Source: Paraburkholderia phytofirmans PsJN (GTDB lineage: Bacteria > Pseudomonadota > Gammaproteobacteria > Burkholderiales > Burkholderiaceae). From it: a stretch of DNA of 64,000 nt. Where the stretch lies: the NCBI RefSeq assembly GCF_000020125.1, contig NC_010681.1:2976001-3040000 (forward strand), given 5' to 3'. A program made the position numbers and the translations under genes. How positions within the stretch are numbered: position 1 is the stretch's first letter; each line of letters starts with the position of its first letter. Under the pieces are notes generated by a model. It searched no databases. It was not told where the DNA came from and was given only the letters and a program-made list of their open reading frames with translations. Below are positions 46,986 to 55,184 of this stretch, piece after piece.

Positions 46986-48215
46986 TCAGTGCAACTGGTC
47001 GGCCATCAGACTCATGATCTGTTTGGCCTGCGGGCTCTGGTCAATCGTACCCTTGTCGTCGACCACGGCCACGCGCGTCTGGTTAGGCGTCACCGCGCGC
47101 ACGTTCACCATGTACTGCTTGGCAACTTTTTCCTTCCTGCCGTGGAAAACCTGGCTCCAGAAGCCCTGTTCCGCCGATGTCATGTCCTTCGGATCGACAT
47201 AGCGCACGAAGTACAGGCCACGGGTCAGGTCGCGGTCGTCGACGGTGAAGTTGCTGCGGTCGAGCGCGAGGCCCACGCGCAACCAGGCGCGGTCGTACGG
47301 CTCGCCGAGCGTGAGTTCCGTCGACGACAGTTGGGCTTCGGTGCCGTTCGCGTCCGCAGCCGGCAAGGGTTGCTGGGCGGACAGCGAGACGTTTTGCGCC
47401 GCCGTGGCCGCAGCCGCCGATTTGGCGCCCGCAGTGGCCGCGTTCGGCGCCGTCTGCGCGCCGGCCGACAGGTCGGCGTTTTGCGCGTCAGCCGGTTTCG
47501 AGCGCGAATCGGCCAGTGCCAGCGCCGCCATCAGACGCTTCAGATATTCCTGCTCGAGGCCCGGATCGTTCGGCTTCGCCACCCACGTGCTCGAGTCGTT
47601 GTTCGTGCCGGTCAGCGCCTCACGCATGCCCTTCTGGCTGACGAACACGTACGTGCCGCCGTTCGGCGCCGCTTCCAGACGCGTGCGGTACTTGTTGCGT
47701 TCCGAGGTCACGTAGCTGTTGCCCATGGCCTTGGACAGCGTATTGCGGATCAGGCCTTCGTTGATCTGCGCGTGCGTTTCGTTCCAGTCGGTTTCCATCA
47801 CGCCCTTGTCGCGCTGGTCGACCACCAGCAGGAAGCCCTGTTCCTGCCAGAAGCGGCGAATCTGCGGCCATGCCTGCTCGGGCGCCTTGTTGTCGATGAC
47901 GAGCCAGCTTTCCGTGCCGTCGCGCTGGATATGCATGCCGTTGACCGCCGGCGCCACCACCACGGAATTGGCCGACGGCGCTTGCGCCTGAACCTGCTTG
48001 AGCGTGGACAACGAGGTTTCGCCGCCCTGCGGGGGCAACGAACGCTGATCGGCCGTCTCATCGATCATGTTCGGCGGTACGGCAAGTGACACCTGCTTCG
48101 ATTTCGAGTCGCTCTTGTAGTCGACTTTGGTCGGCGACGACGTGCCGCAGCCGGCGACCAGACCGCCTGCCATCAGCATTACTGCAAACCGCTTGGTAAG
48201 ACGAAGATCAGTCAT
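46986..48215 (-). CDS. bamC: Outer-membrane protein assembly factor BamC
   Basis: A 409-residue lipoprotein of the BAM complex. Signal MTDLRLTKRFAVMLMAGGLVAGC with Cys23 as lipid site. The unstructured segment that contacts BamD (YKSDSKSKQVSLAVPPNMIDETADQR) comes first, then two helix-grip domains (about 110-250 and 310-405; WLVIDNKAPEQAWPQIRRFWQEQGF and the later DRAWLRVGLALDRSNFTVDDRDL). An Ala/Asn-rich linker (about 260-300) separates them. It helps insert beta-barrel proteins. Usually dapA precedes bamC in Burkholderia; here no gene of that kind lies upstream within 450 bp. A strong terminator follows. Confidence 0.92.
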   Translation of the reverse strand: MTDLRLTKRFAVMLMAGGLVAGCGTSSPTKVDYKSDSKSKQVSLAVPPNMIDETADQRSLPPQGGETSLSTLKQVQAQAPSANSVVVAPAVNGMHIQRDGTESWLVIDNKAPEQAWPQIRRFWQEQGFLLVVDQRDKGVMETDWNETHAQINEGLIRNTLSKAMGNSYVTSERNKYRTRLEAAPNGGTYVFVSQKGMREALTGTNNDSSTWVAKPNDPGLEQEYLKRLMAALALADSRSKPADAQNADLSAGAQTAPNAATAGAKSAAAATAAQNVSLSAQQPLPAADANGTEAQLSSTELTLGEPYDRAWLRVGLALDRSNFTVDDRDLTRGLYFVRYVDPKDMTSAEQGFWSQVFHGRKEKVAKQYMVNVRAVTPNQTRVAVVDDKGTIDQSPQAKQIMSLMADQLH

Positions 48216-48675
48216 GTTCGGGGAATCCTTCCGCTACGCCACGGCAAGTTTCCGTGGATCAACCCAACATTTTACCGATCCCGGCGAGTCATGTGCAAAA
48301 ACCCGGGTTTGCCCGTGAATTGAGCAGCGCGAGACGCGTGCAAACGACGCGGAATCGACGCGCGAAAAGGACGCCGAAGCGTCTACTTCAGAGCGCCTTT
48401 CCGTGTGCCGCAAGCGGCTCGTTTTCGCGCCCGAAAGAGACCTGACGCACGGCCAATTTAACACTTGCCTACATTTCCCAACGCCGTGTCAGATGCGCCC
48501 TACGCCGTCGTCAGATCATTGATTCCACAGCACTTTCCGAACTCCGCTCACGGCCAATTTCGATATATCCAAATAGCCGAATACGGCTTCCAGTAACGGT
48601 TCAAAAACCCGAGTGATATCTTGAAATGGACATCACCAGAAGCCTTTGAGCACTTCAGCCACGGGACCGACCGTC
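48216..48675. other. Intergenic, divergent promoter region
   Basis: About 460 bp. AT-rich stretches near 48565-48620 (CGATATATCCAAATAGCC) may hold the promoter for the DUF2844 gene. No gene, riboswitch or strong hairpin is seen. Confidence 0.4.
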
Positions 48676-49140
48676 ATGCCATTACCTACTCTTACGCCAA
48701 CTCTCGCAGCCTCGGCGATTGCTTTTGCCGCTTTGTCCGCGAGCCTCGACGCGCGCGCCGAATTGGGGGGCGTCATGCCGTCCAGGGCGGAAGCGAGCGC
48801 CAGCGCGCCGCGCGCCATGTTGAACGGGGCGCTGCGCATGCGCACGCTCACCGACGCGGGCAACACCACCATCGCCGAGTACGCGACGAACACCGGCCAG
48901 ATCATCGCCTACGCGTGGCAAGGCCCAACCATGCCGGACTTGCCCGCGCTGCTCGGCAAGTACGCCACCTCGTATCGCGCCGGCGCCGCGGCGGCGACAG
49001 CGGACGGCAATCTGCACGTCTCCCGGGTGGCGCGGCCGGACCTGATCGTGGAATCCGGCGGCCCGATGCGCGGCTACGCGGGTCGCGCATGGCTGCCTGC
49101 GGCGCTCCCGCCCGGCGTGACGGCCGACGATTTCCAGTGA
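48676..49140 (+). CDS. DUF2844 exported protein
   Basis: A 154-residue protein with signal peptide (MPLPTLTPTLAASAIAFAAL, cleaved near DARAELGG). The mature part has TLTDAGNTTIAEYATNTGQIIAYAWQGPTMPDL, GKYATSYRAGAA and LIVESGGPMRGYAGRAWLP, the DUF2844 pattern. It is followed 58 bp later by a DUF3443 gene; the two are usually paired. The start could be ATG 48646, but 48676 opens directly into the signal. Function unknown, envelope-located. Confidence 0.82.
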   Translation: MPLPTLTPTLAASAIAFAALSASLDARAELGGVMPSRAEASASAPRAMLNGALRMRTLTDAGNTTIAEYATNTGQIIAYAWQGPTMPDLPALLGKYATSYRAGAAAATADGNLHVSRVARPDLIVESGGPMRGYAGRAWLPAALPPGVTADDFQ

Positions 49141-49198
49141 GGCGCCCCCGCGCCCGCACTTGGCATCAAAACTCCCCCTCGACGAACCCTCGACGAAC

Positions 49199-50494
49199 AT
49201 GAGCCACGCCATGAAATCTGCCCTTTCCTTGTATGCCCTGCTGCTGGTCTGCACCGCCTTGGCGGGATGCGGCGGCGGTGGCGGCGGCGCACCGGCCGCC
49301 ACGTCCCAGACCGGCTCGGCCGCACCTGGCAGCAACCCGGACGCCGCCAGCGCGCCGATAGCCGCCGCGCCGCCTGAGGCCTCGGGCGCGAGTCCAGGGG
49401 CTTCGGTGCCGCGCTCAAGCACGCCCAACGTCCAGCCGATCGCCGTCAGCGCCGCGCCGGGGCTGACGCGCAACATGCTGACGACGAGCGTCACCGTCTG
49501 CCAGCCCGGCACCAGCCATTGCGCGACGATCGACAACATCCAGGTCGACACCGGTTCGCACGGACTCAGGATTCTCGCGTCCGCATTGCCGGCGGACCTG
49601 CCGCTCGCGGCGATCGCATCGGGCAGCGGGATTGCGGGCGAATGCGCGGTGTTCGGCGGCGGATACACGTGGGGCGCGGTACGCAGCGCGGATGTCCGCA
49701 TGGCGGGCCAGTTGGCCGCCTCGATCCCGATCCAGACGATCGCCGATCCCGCGCTCGCCACCGCGCCCACCGACTGCGCTGGGTCCGGCCGCGCCATGCA
49801 GACGGTGGCCGGCCTGCGCTCGAACGGCATTCTCGGCGTGGGCCTGTTCGCGGCCGACTGCGGCGGCGGCTGCGTCAGCGCCGCGCTGCCGCGCTGGTAC
49901 TACAGCTGCGACGCCAGCGGCGCCTGTCTCGCCAGCACGCAATCCCTGGCGCAGCAGGTGACCAATCCGGTCAGCCGCTTTGCACTCGACAACAACGGCG
50001 TGGTGATCGACCTGCCGGCCATCGCCGATGCCGGCGCGGCCAGCGTATCCGGCTCGATGATCTTCGGCATCGGCACCCAGGCCAACAACACGCTGAACGG
50101 CGCCAGCGTCCTCAAGGCGAATCCGGTGACGGGCTACGTCGTCACGGCGAGCGGCGGGCAGACCTATTCGCAAAGCTACGTCGACAGCGGCTCGAATGGG
50201 CTGTTCTTCCGCACGAGCCAGTTCCCGCAGTGCGGCCTCTGGTACTGCCCGGCTTCGACTCAAGCCGCGAACGCCGCGATCACCGGCACGGATGGCGCGT
50301 CGAACACGGTGTCGTTTGCGATCGGCAATTCGAGCGCGCTGTTCACGTCGTCGAACAACGCGTTCAATAATCTGGCCGGCGTGGCCAGCAGCGGCTTCGG
50401 CTGGGGCTTGCCGTTCTTCTTCGGACGACGCGTTTATACCGCCATCGCCTCGCGCGAGACGTCGGCGGGCCCGGGGCCGTATTACGCGTTCTGA
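49199..50494 (+). CDS. DUF3443 lipoprotein (aspartic-protease-like fold)
   Basis: A 431-residue predicted lipoprotein: hydrophobic leader with LVCTALAGC (Cys about 24), followed by a Gly/Ala/Ser-rich linker to about 95. The folded part has TIDNIQVDTGSHGLRILASAL and later QSYVDSGSNGLFF, two D-[ST]-GS motifs spaced like the two catalytic aspartate loops of pepsin-like or retropepsin-like folds. That supports a distant aspartic protease or binding protein role, which is inference. The alternative start is ATG 49211. DUF2844 precedes it. Confidence 0.82.
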   Translation: MSHAMKSALSLYALLLVCTALAGCGGGGGGAPAATSQTGSAAPGSNPDAASAPIAAAPPEASGASPGASVPRSSTPNVQPIAVSAAPGLTRNMLTTSVTVCQPGTSHCATIDNIQVDTGSHGLRILASALPADLPLAAIASGSGIAGECAVFGGGYTWGAVRSADVRMAGQLAASIPIQTIADPALATAPTDCAGSGRAMQTVAGLRSNGILGVGLFAADCGGGCVSAALPRWYYSCDASGACLASTQSLAQQVTNPVSRFALDNNGVVIDLPAIADAGAASVSGSMIFGIGTQANNTLNGASVLKANPVTGYVVTASGGQTYSQSYVDSGSNGLFFRTSQFPQCGLWYCPASTQAANAAITGTDGASNTVSFAIGNSSALFTSSNNAFNNLAGVASSGFGWGLPFFFGRRVYTAIASRETSAGPGPYYAF

Positions 50495-50633
50495 ACCGCC
50501 GGCTTCTTTCGACGCTGAAATTTCGCAAACTCATCTAGCCGATAAATTTGGGACCCACCGGCTGAGATAATTCCACGCTCCGGCTAACTCCGTTTCAATT
50601 AGTTAGTCATGCAAATTCTGGACTTGTCGGCAG

Positions 50634-52508
50634 ATGGAAGAATCCACTTTTTCGCTCGATCATTTCGAGCAGCTCGTCTACACGCGGCAGCATGTAAAAG
50701 CCGCGATCCAGTTCATTGCCGCGCTGGCGCTTCTGCAGCAGAAGCGCGGCGAGCTGGACGGCAGCTTTCGCGCCTCGGGCATGGCCGATCTGCCGCCTGC
50801 CGAGCAACGCAAGCGCTTCTGCACACGCCTCGCGAGCGCGGCTTCAACCCTGTTCGCGGACCCGGCATTCCAGTTGCCGCCCGAGTGTTTCAGATTGCTT
50901 CTGACACTGCACGAATGGGTTGGAGTGGTGTTTGCCTGCACGCCGTTCGGCAATGCGGACCACGTAAGCCGTCACCTTAATCCGCGCGGTCCGGACAACA
51001 CGCAGTTTCTGCTTGGCGACAGCTTTATCGAAAAACTGTGCGTGCTTTATTCGACCGAGTCCGAACTGGAACTTAACTTCGCCGCGCTGTGGGCTTATGA
51101 CAAATCGCTCGCCGCCTGTCTAGCACTCGTTTTGCTGGCGCCGGTATTCAAAGGCTCGGCGAGCGCGCACCTCAAACGCGAAGCGCTCATGGAATGGCTG
51201 CCCGGCAAACTGCAGCAGATCGACGACCTCGACGACCTGCCCACCGCGCTGCTGCATAACGCGTATATGTTCTGCAGCTACGCGGACACGCCGCGGCGGC
51301 ACGAGATCAAGCGGGACATCAACGCGCTGGTCCGGCGCAAGCTGGACCAGTTGGGACTGACCGATATTCCCGCGCCACAACTGGCGCGCGCGAAAAGCCG
51401 CAAGCAACGCGGCAAAAAACCGCTCATGCTGGTCGTGCTCGAGTGGTTCAGCGGCGCCCATTCGATCTACCGCACGCACTCGCTCACGCTCGAAGCCGCG
51501 CGCGAGCATTTCGAAGTGGTGGCATTCGGCTTCGGCTACGCCGTGGACGATGTCGGGCGCGCGGCGTTCGACCGTTTCATCGAACTTGAAGAGCCGGAAT
51601 ATATCGGCGAGTGTCTTAAAACGATTCGCGATTTCGCCGAGGCGGAACAGCCCGACGTGCTTTATATGCCGAGCGTCGGCATGTTCGCGCTCACGGTGTT
51701 CATGTCCAACCTGCGCGTTGCGCCGCTGCAGATCGCCGGCCTCGGCCACCCGGCCACCACGCACTCCGACAAGATCGATTACGTCAGCGTGGAGGAAGAC
51801 TACGTCGGCAACCCTGCCTGTTTCAGCGAGCGTCTGATGAAGCTGCCGAAAGACGGTCAACCGTACCGGCCATCGGTTGCGCTGCCGGACATCGTCGCCG
51901 AGATTCCGCCGTCACGCGAGACGCTGGAGATCGTCATCACGGCCAGCGCAATGAAGCTCAATCCCGGCTTTCTCGAAACGTGCCGTGAAATCGGCGAGCG
52001 CGCGGCGACGCCGGTCCAGTTTCATTTCATGAGCGGCGTGCCGTTCGGTTTACCGCTCGAACGCATGCGCGACGTGATCCGCCAGACGCTGCCGCGCGCC
52101 TTCGTGCATAGCTTTCACGAATACGCGGGCTACCTGTCGCGCGTCAATCGCTCCGATCTGTTCCTCAGCCCGTTTCCGTTCGGCAATACCAACGGTATTG
52201 TCGACGCGCTTACGCTGGGTTTGCCCGGCATCTGCAAGCGCGGGCCGGAAGTGTTCGAGCGGATCGACGGCGCGCTGTTCGAGCGCGTGGGCATGCCGTC
52301 GTGGACCACGGCAGAGAGCGGCGAGGATTACATCGCCGCCGCTGTGCGAATGATCGACGCCCACGGCGAGCGCACGGCCTTGCGGCAGCGTCTGATCGAT
52401 ACGCGGGCGGTGGAGCGTTGCTTTGAAGGGCGTCCGCAGGCGTTCGCGGAATGCGTGCTGGGGCGGATGCGGGCGAAGCAACGCAAGCGAGACGAGGCGA
52501 TGGCTTGA
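50634..52508 (+). CDS. HMW1C-like cytoplasmic N-glycosyltransferase (GT41)
   Basis: A 624-residue soluble enzyme closely resembling HMW1C and Actinobacillus NGT. An N-terminal all-alpha domain (about 1-255) is followed by the GT-B domains. GHPATTHSDKIDYVSVEEDYVG (about 372-393) and FPFGNTNGIVDALTLGLPGICKRGPEVFERID (about 520-551) match conserved family segments for sugar nucleotide and acceptor binding. Such enzymes add glucose or galactose from UDP-sugar to Asn of NX[ST] sequons in the cytoplasm. The usual autotransporter or HMW1A adhesin and HMW1B partner are missing nearby, so the substrate is unknown. ATG 50634 opens the family's usual start. AT-rich DNA precedes it. Confidence 0.88.
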   Translation: MEESTFSLDHFEQLVYTRQHVKAAIQFIAALALLQQKRGELDGSFRASGMADLPPAEQRKRFCTRLASAASTLFADPAFQLPPECFRLLLTLHEWVGVVFACTPFGNADHVSRHLNPRGPDNTQFLLGDSFIEKLCVLYSTESELELNFAALWAYDKSLAACLALVLLAPVFKGSASAHLKREALMEWLPGKLQQIDDLDDLPTALLHNAYMFCSYADTPRRHEIKRDINALVRRKLDQLGLTDIPAPQLARAKSRKQRGKKPLMLVVLEWFSGAHSIYRTHSLTLEAAREHFEVVAFGFGYAVDDVGRAAFDRFIELEEPEYIGECLKTIRDFAEAEQPDVLYMPSVGMFALTVFMSNLRVAPLQIAGLGHPATTHSDKIDYVSVEEDYVGNPACFSERLMKLPKDGQPYRPSVALPDIVAEIPPSRETLEIVITASAMKLNPGFLETCREIGERAATPVQFHFMSGVPFGLPLERMRDVIRQTLPRAFVHSFHEYAGYLSRVNRSDLFLSPFPFGNTNGIVDALTLGLPGICKRGPEVFERIDGALFERVGMPSWTTAESGEDYIAAAVRMIDAHGERTALRQRLIDTRAVERCFEGRPQAFAECVLGRMRAKQRKRDEAMA

Positions 52509-52677
52509 GTTTCCGCGCCGCGCTCTGTGCTAGTCGGTCGCGTCGGTGGCCGGCGTCACCAAATTGGCCGGCGCGAGCCTGTTGAATGAGGTTGGCTTGA
52601 ATTTCCGCGCGCGCCGCGCTATTCGGTCGCGTCGGTGGCCGGCGCCACCAGATTGGCCGGCGCGAGCCAGTTGAATA
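52501..52677. repeat. Tandem ~87-bp duplication at the glycosyltransferase / lipoprotein junction
   Basis: Copy 1 (52501-52587) and copy 2 (52593-52677) both run from TGGCTTGA through GTCGGTGGCCGGCG to the end GTTGAAT, with a few substitutions. Copy 2 is the C-terminal coding end of the lipoprotein at 52619. Copy 1 repeats it in frame on the minus strand as FNRLAPANLVTPATDATD and stop, beyond the current stop. Confidence 0.85.
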
Positions 52678-53107
52678 CATTCAACGTCGGGCCGTTGAAC
52701 GTGCACTCCGCGGCCGCCGGCGTGACGGTCTTCCGCGTCTTGGCAGATTTAAACCAGAACGCTTTGGTTGCCGATGCATCTGACGCGTTCGACGCGTTTG
52801 ACGCGTTTGACGCGCTTAACGCGCCCGCCGCACCGACAGCCACCGCCGAGTCCGCAAGCGGCGCACTCGCCGCCGCGGACGCGGACGCCGGGGCCACCAC
52901 ATGTTCAATCGATCCTTCGACCACCACGCGCGAGCCGTGGATGCCTGTTGCGGCATGGGTGATCTTGAGCGTATCGGGCGACGTTTCCGCCAGCTTGCTT
53001 CGCATCAACTGTTCGCACGCGTCCGTGTTCTTGTAGACGGCCGTGCAGCCCGTCAGCAGCGCAGCAGCGGTCGTGACGCAGACGAGAGGGAGAATCCGAA
53101 TCTTCAT
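52619..53107 (-). CDS. Small lipoprotein with Asn-Ala-Ser repeat
   Basis: A 162-residue lipoprotein, signal MKIRILPLVCVTTAAALLTGC with Cys21. A folded region follows (TAVYKNTDACEQLMRSKLAET, DTLKITHAATGIHGSRVVVEGSIEHV), then an Ala/Ser-rich and SNASNASNASDAS repeat linker (about 95-118), and TKAFWFKSAKTRKTVTPAAAECTFNGPTL to the end. Unrecognised. NxS sequons in the repeat are notable beside an N-glycosyltransferase, but the lipoprotein is exported early, so modification is only a possibility. The C-terminal coding end is duplicated downstream. Confidence 0.75.
   Translation of the reverse strand: MKIRILPLVCVTTAAALLTGCTAVYKNTDACEQLMRSKLAETSPDTLKITHAATGIHGSRVVVEGSIEHVVAPASASAAASAPLADSAVAVGAAGALSASNASNASNASDASATKAFWFKSAKTRKTVTPAAAECTFNGPTLNVFNWLAPANLVAPATDATE
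52782..52826. repeat. 9-bp tandem repeat (GACGCGTTT) within the lipoprotein gene
   Basis: Five units, GACGCGTTC, GACGCGTTT (twice), GACGCGCTT and AACGCGCCC, encode the repeated Asn-Ala-Ser triplets on the minus strand. Confidence 0.85.
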
Positions 53108-53422
53108 TGATGTTCCGTTTTTCAAGCCGTCGGCAATTGTAGCTTACGGCCTGCCTGACCGGCAGCGGCATTCGGCGCCCGCTGGGTACATCGATCCGGC
53201 GCTACAGCACCGCGCGTTCGCGGCTGATTCTTTTGATCATCGGCGTCTCTGTGGTCACGCAGAACGATACGCAGCGGATCGTGTCCGGACGCTGCCCGTG
53301 CCCGTATTCAGGCCACACGCGGCCCCATCGCCCGAAAGAGGCTCAATTAAACAGAACAGTTCGTGCAGGGATGCGCTGCTGTTCAGCGCGCGATGCGGCA
53401 CGACCGTCGTCGGCGCGTCCGC
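53108..53422. other. Intergenic between two small envelope genes
   Basis: About 315 bp. I see no coding frame with a ribosome site and no strong hairpin. Confidence 0.4.
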
Positions 53423-53752
53423 TCAATTCGACGGCATTGGCGGTTGCACGTAGGTGCGCACACCGGCGAGCGGCGAACCGTAACCGCCGGAATTGGTGTG
53501 ATTCGGCAAGCCGTTGACCAGTTGCGCGCGCGGGTCGGTTGGATTCAGGTTCATTTCGCCTGCTTGCTGGTTGCCGTGCGTCGGATATTCGCTGCCCCGC
53601 GCCGCGTTCGGCATCAAGCGCGTGCTGTTTTGCGGCGCGTTCATGTCGTCCTGCGGGCTCAAACCCTGCGCGCCCGCCTGTGCGGCAACCGCGCATGCAG
53701 CCGCGCACAGCAAAAACCGCCCTACCCGCAACATCGTCGATGTTCGTTTCAT
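53423..53752 (-). CDS. Small exported hypothetical protein
   Basis: A 109-residue protein with signal peptide (MKRTSTMLRVGRFLLCAAACAVAAQAGAQ) and a short, disordered, Asn/Pro/Gly-rich mature chain (GLSPQDDMNAPQNSTRLMPN ... NGLPNHTNSGGYGSPLAGV). ATG 53752 is preceded by GGAGGCAGGT and opens straight into the signal; the longer frame is not coding. Not recognised. Confidence 0.75.
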   Translation of the reverse strand: MKRTSTMLRVGRFLLCAAACAVAAQAGAQGLSPQDDMNAPQNSTRLMPNAARGSEYPTHGNQQAGEMNLNPTDPRAQLVNGLPNHTNSGGYGSPLAGVRTYVQPPMPSN

Positions 53753-54018
53753 ACCTGCCTCCGGCAAAATGAAGTGAAGGGGATCAAGTCGCGCGCGGCA
53801 CACAACAGGCCCACACGCGACGGCCAACGCTGAACACACCCATTTATACGCGCCACGCCGCGCTTCGGATTCGGCGACCTTCAGGGCGCGGCGCGTCAGT
53901 AGGGGAAACCGGCGGGCACGGTCTTTTATTCCGGTTGCGGCGAGCGCCACGCAAAACCCGGCAAGCGCCTATCCTTATGCCGATTACCGATTTCCTTCCC
54001 GCGCGATCGCGCCCGATA

Positions 54019-54915
54019 ATGGACATCATGAACCCACAACCCAATCTTCAGGCTCGCACGCTACGCGCCGCGCTTGCGGCGCTCACCGCAACGCTGCTGC
54101 TGGCGGCCTGCGCCGGCCCATCGGCCGCGACTTCCAGTTCGACTGCCGCATCCGCATCGGCCAGTCCGGCGCTGCTCGATGCCGCGATTTCCGGACCGCA
54201 ACGCGGCGACAAGGCCCGCGCCCGCGACATCTACCGCCATCCGAAAGAAACGCTGCAATTCTTCGAACTCGCGCCGTCGCAAAGCGTGCTGGAGATCGAA
54301 CCCGGCGGCGGCTGGTACACGGATATCCTCGCGCCGTATCTGCGTGACCACGGCAAGCTCTATGAGGCGCAGTACGACGGCCCGCAGAGTGCGCCATCGG
54401 CGGAGGCACAGGCCAATCGGGCCGCGTTTGCCCACAAGCTGGCGGCCACGCCCGCCGTCTACGGCCATGTCGTGGTCGGCACGCTGCACGCCGGCCAGTT
54501 CAGCGGTTTTCCGGCCGATGCCAGCGTCGACGAAGTCCTGACCTTCCGCAACATCCATAACTGGATCAAGGACGGCCAGATCGACGCCAACCTGCGCGCG
54601 TTCTACGCGGCGCTCAAGCCAGGCGGCGTGCTCGGTGTCGAGGAACATCGCGCGGCGCCGGGCACCTCGCTGCAGCAGACCATCGACACCGGCTACGTGA
54701 CGGAAGACTACGTCATTGAACATGCGCGCGCGGCGGGCTTCGAACTGTCCGGCAAGAGCGAAGTGAACGCTAACCCGCGCGACACCAAAAATTACCCGAA
54801 CGGCGTCTGGTCACTGCCGCCAACCTTCGAAGGCGGCGACGTCGACCGGGCGAAATATGCGGCGATCGGCGAATCGGACCGCATGACCTTGCGCTTCGTG
54901 AAACCCGCGCATTGA
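54019..54915 (+). CDS. Exported SAM-methyltransferase-fold lipoprotein (COG4798-like)
   Basis: A 298-residue protein with a lipoprotein-type leader (TLRAALAALTATLLLAACAG, Cys near 33). It then has a class I methyltransferase core: motif I region VLEIEPGGGWYTDILAPYL, acidic EAQYD, and VDEVLTFRNIHNWI ... LKPGGVLGVEEH and YVTEDYVIEHARAAGFEL. This is the predicted-methyltransferase family (COG4798) often seen with signals. SAM is not expected in the periplasm, so it may be non-catalytic or bind another ligand. Starts at 53977, 54019 and 54028 are possible. Confidence 0.78.
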   Translation: MDIMNPQPNLQARTLRAALAALTATLLLAACAGPSAATSSSTAASASASPALLDAAISGPQRGDKARARDIYRHPKETLQFFELAPSQSVLEIEPGGGWYTDILAPYLRDHGKLYEAQYDGPQSAPSAEAQANRAAFAHKLAATPAVYGHVVVGTLHAGQFSGFPADASVDEVLTFRNIHNWIKDGQIDANLRAFYAALKPGGVLGVEEHRAAPGTSLQQTIDTGYVTEDYVIEHARAAGFELSGKSEVNANPRDTKNYPNGVWSLPPTFEGGDVDRAKYAAIGESDRMTLRFVKPAH

Positions 54916-54939
54916 CGCCCGCCCCTCTCGATCCACAAG

Positions 54940-54962
54940 GGGACGGCGCTTGACGCCGTCCC
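54940..54962. terminator. Hairpin after the methyltransferase gene
   Basis: GGGACGGCG (54940-54948) pairs perfectly with CGCCGTCCC (54954-54962) around a five-base loop. GATAATAT follows. Without a U-tract it could terminate weakly or be part of the leuA control region. Confidence 0.55.
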
Positions 54963-54968
54963 GATAAT

Positions 54969-55067
54969 ATGGTCCTATTGCGCACTATGTACCGCGCCCA
55001 GACCATCCTATCGCTACTACTAGCCCCCTCTACCGGGCTAGGTCTGCTGCTGCGCGCTTCCATCTGA
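54969..55067 (+). CDS. Leucine-rich leader peptide of leuA
   Basis: A 32-codon frame, M V L L R T M Y R A, then QTILSLLLAPSTGLGLLLRA and S I, ends 117 bp before leuA. Ten residues are Leu, in runs of three, and six use CTA, a rare codon in this GC-rich genome; the others are CTG or TTG. That is the classic design of an attenuation leader: ribosome stalling when charged tRNA-Leu is scarce. The upstream hairpin and region to leuA may form the alternative RNA structures. The start has no strong Shine-Dalgarno; ATG 54987 is an alternative giving 26 residues. Confidence 0.7.
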   Translation: MVLLRTMYRAQTILSLLLAPSTGLGLLLRASI

Positions 55068-55184
55068 TACACCCGAAGCACCGCAAAATTCCCCAGTAAC
55101 TGACCCAGCCCCGGTTTTCGACCGGCGCCTCGTCATGTCTTTTCGTCGTCCGGTCGACTCCCAGCTACCTGGTCTCACCCACGG
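55068..55184 (+). promoter_or_regulatory. leuA leader structures
   Basis: Competing inverted repeats lie here: CCGGTTTTCGACCGG (55111-55125, a short hairpin) and TCGACCGG (55118-55125) with CCGGTCGA (55150-55157). They share the same strand segment, so they are mutually exclusive as in attenuators. No U-tract follows, so translational or Rho-dependent control is as likely as intrinsic termination. Confidence 0.5.

Noticed and set aside
54950..54978. TTGACG near the leuA leader as a -35 element
   Set aside because: It lies inside a hairpin and no -10 box at 16-18 bp would place the start before the leader ATG at 54969.
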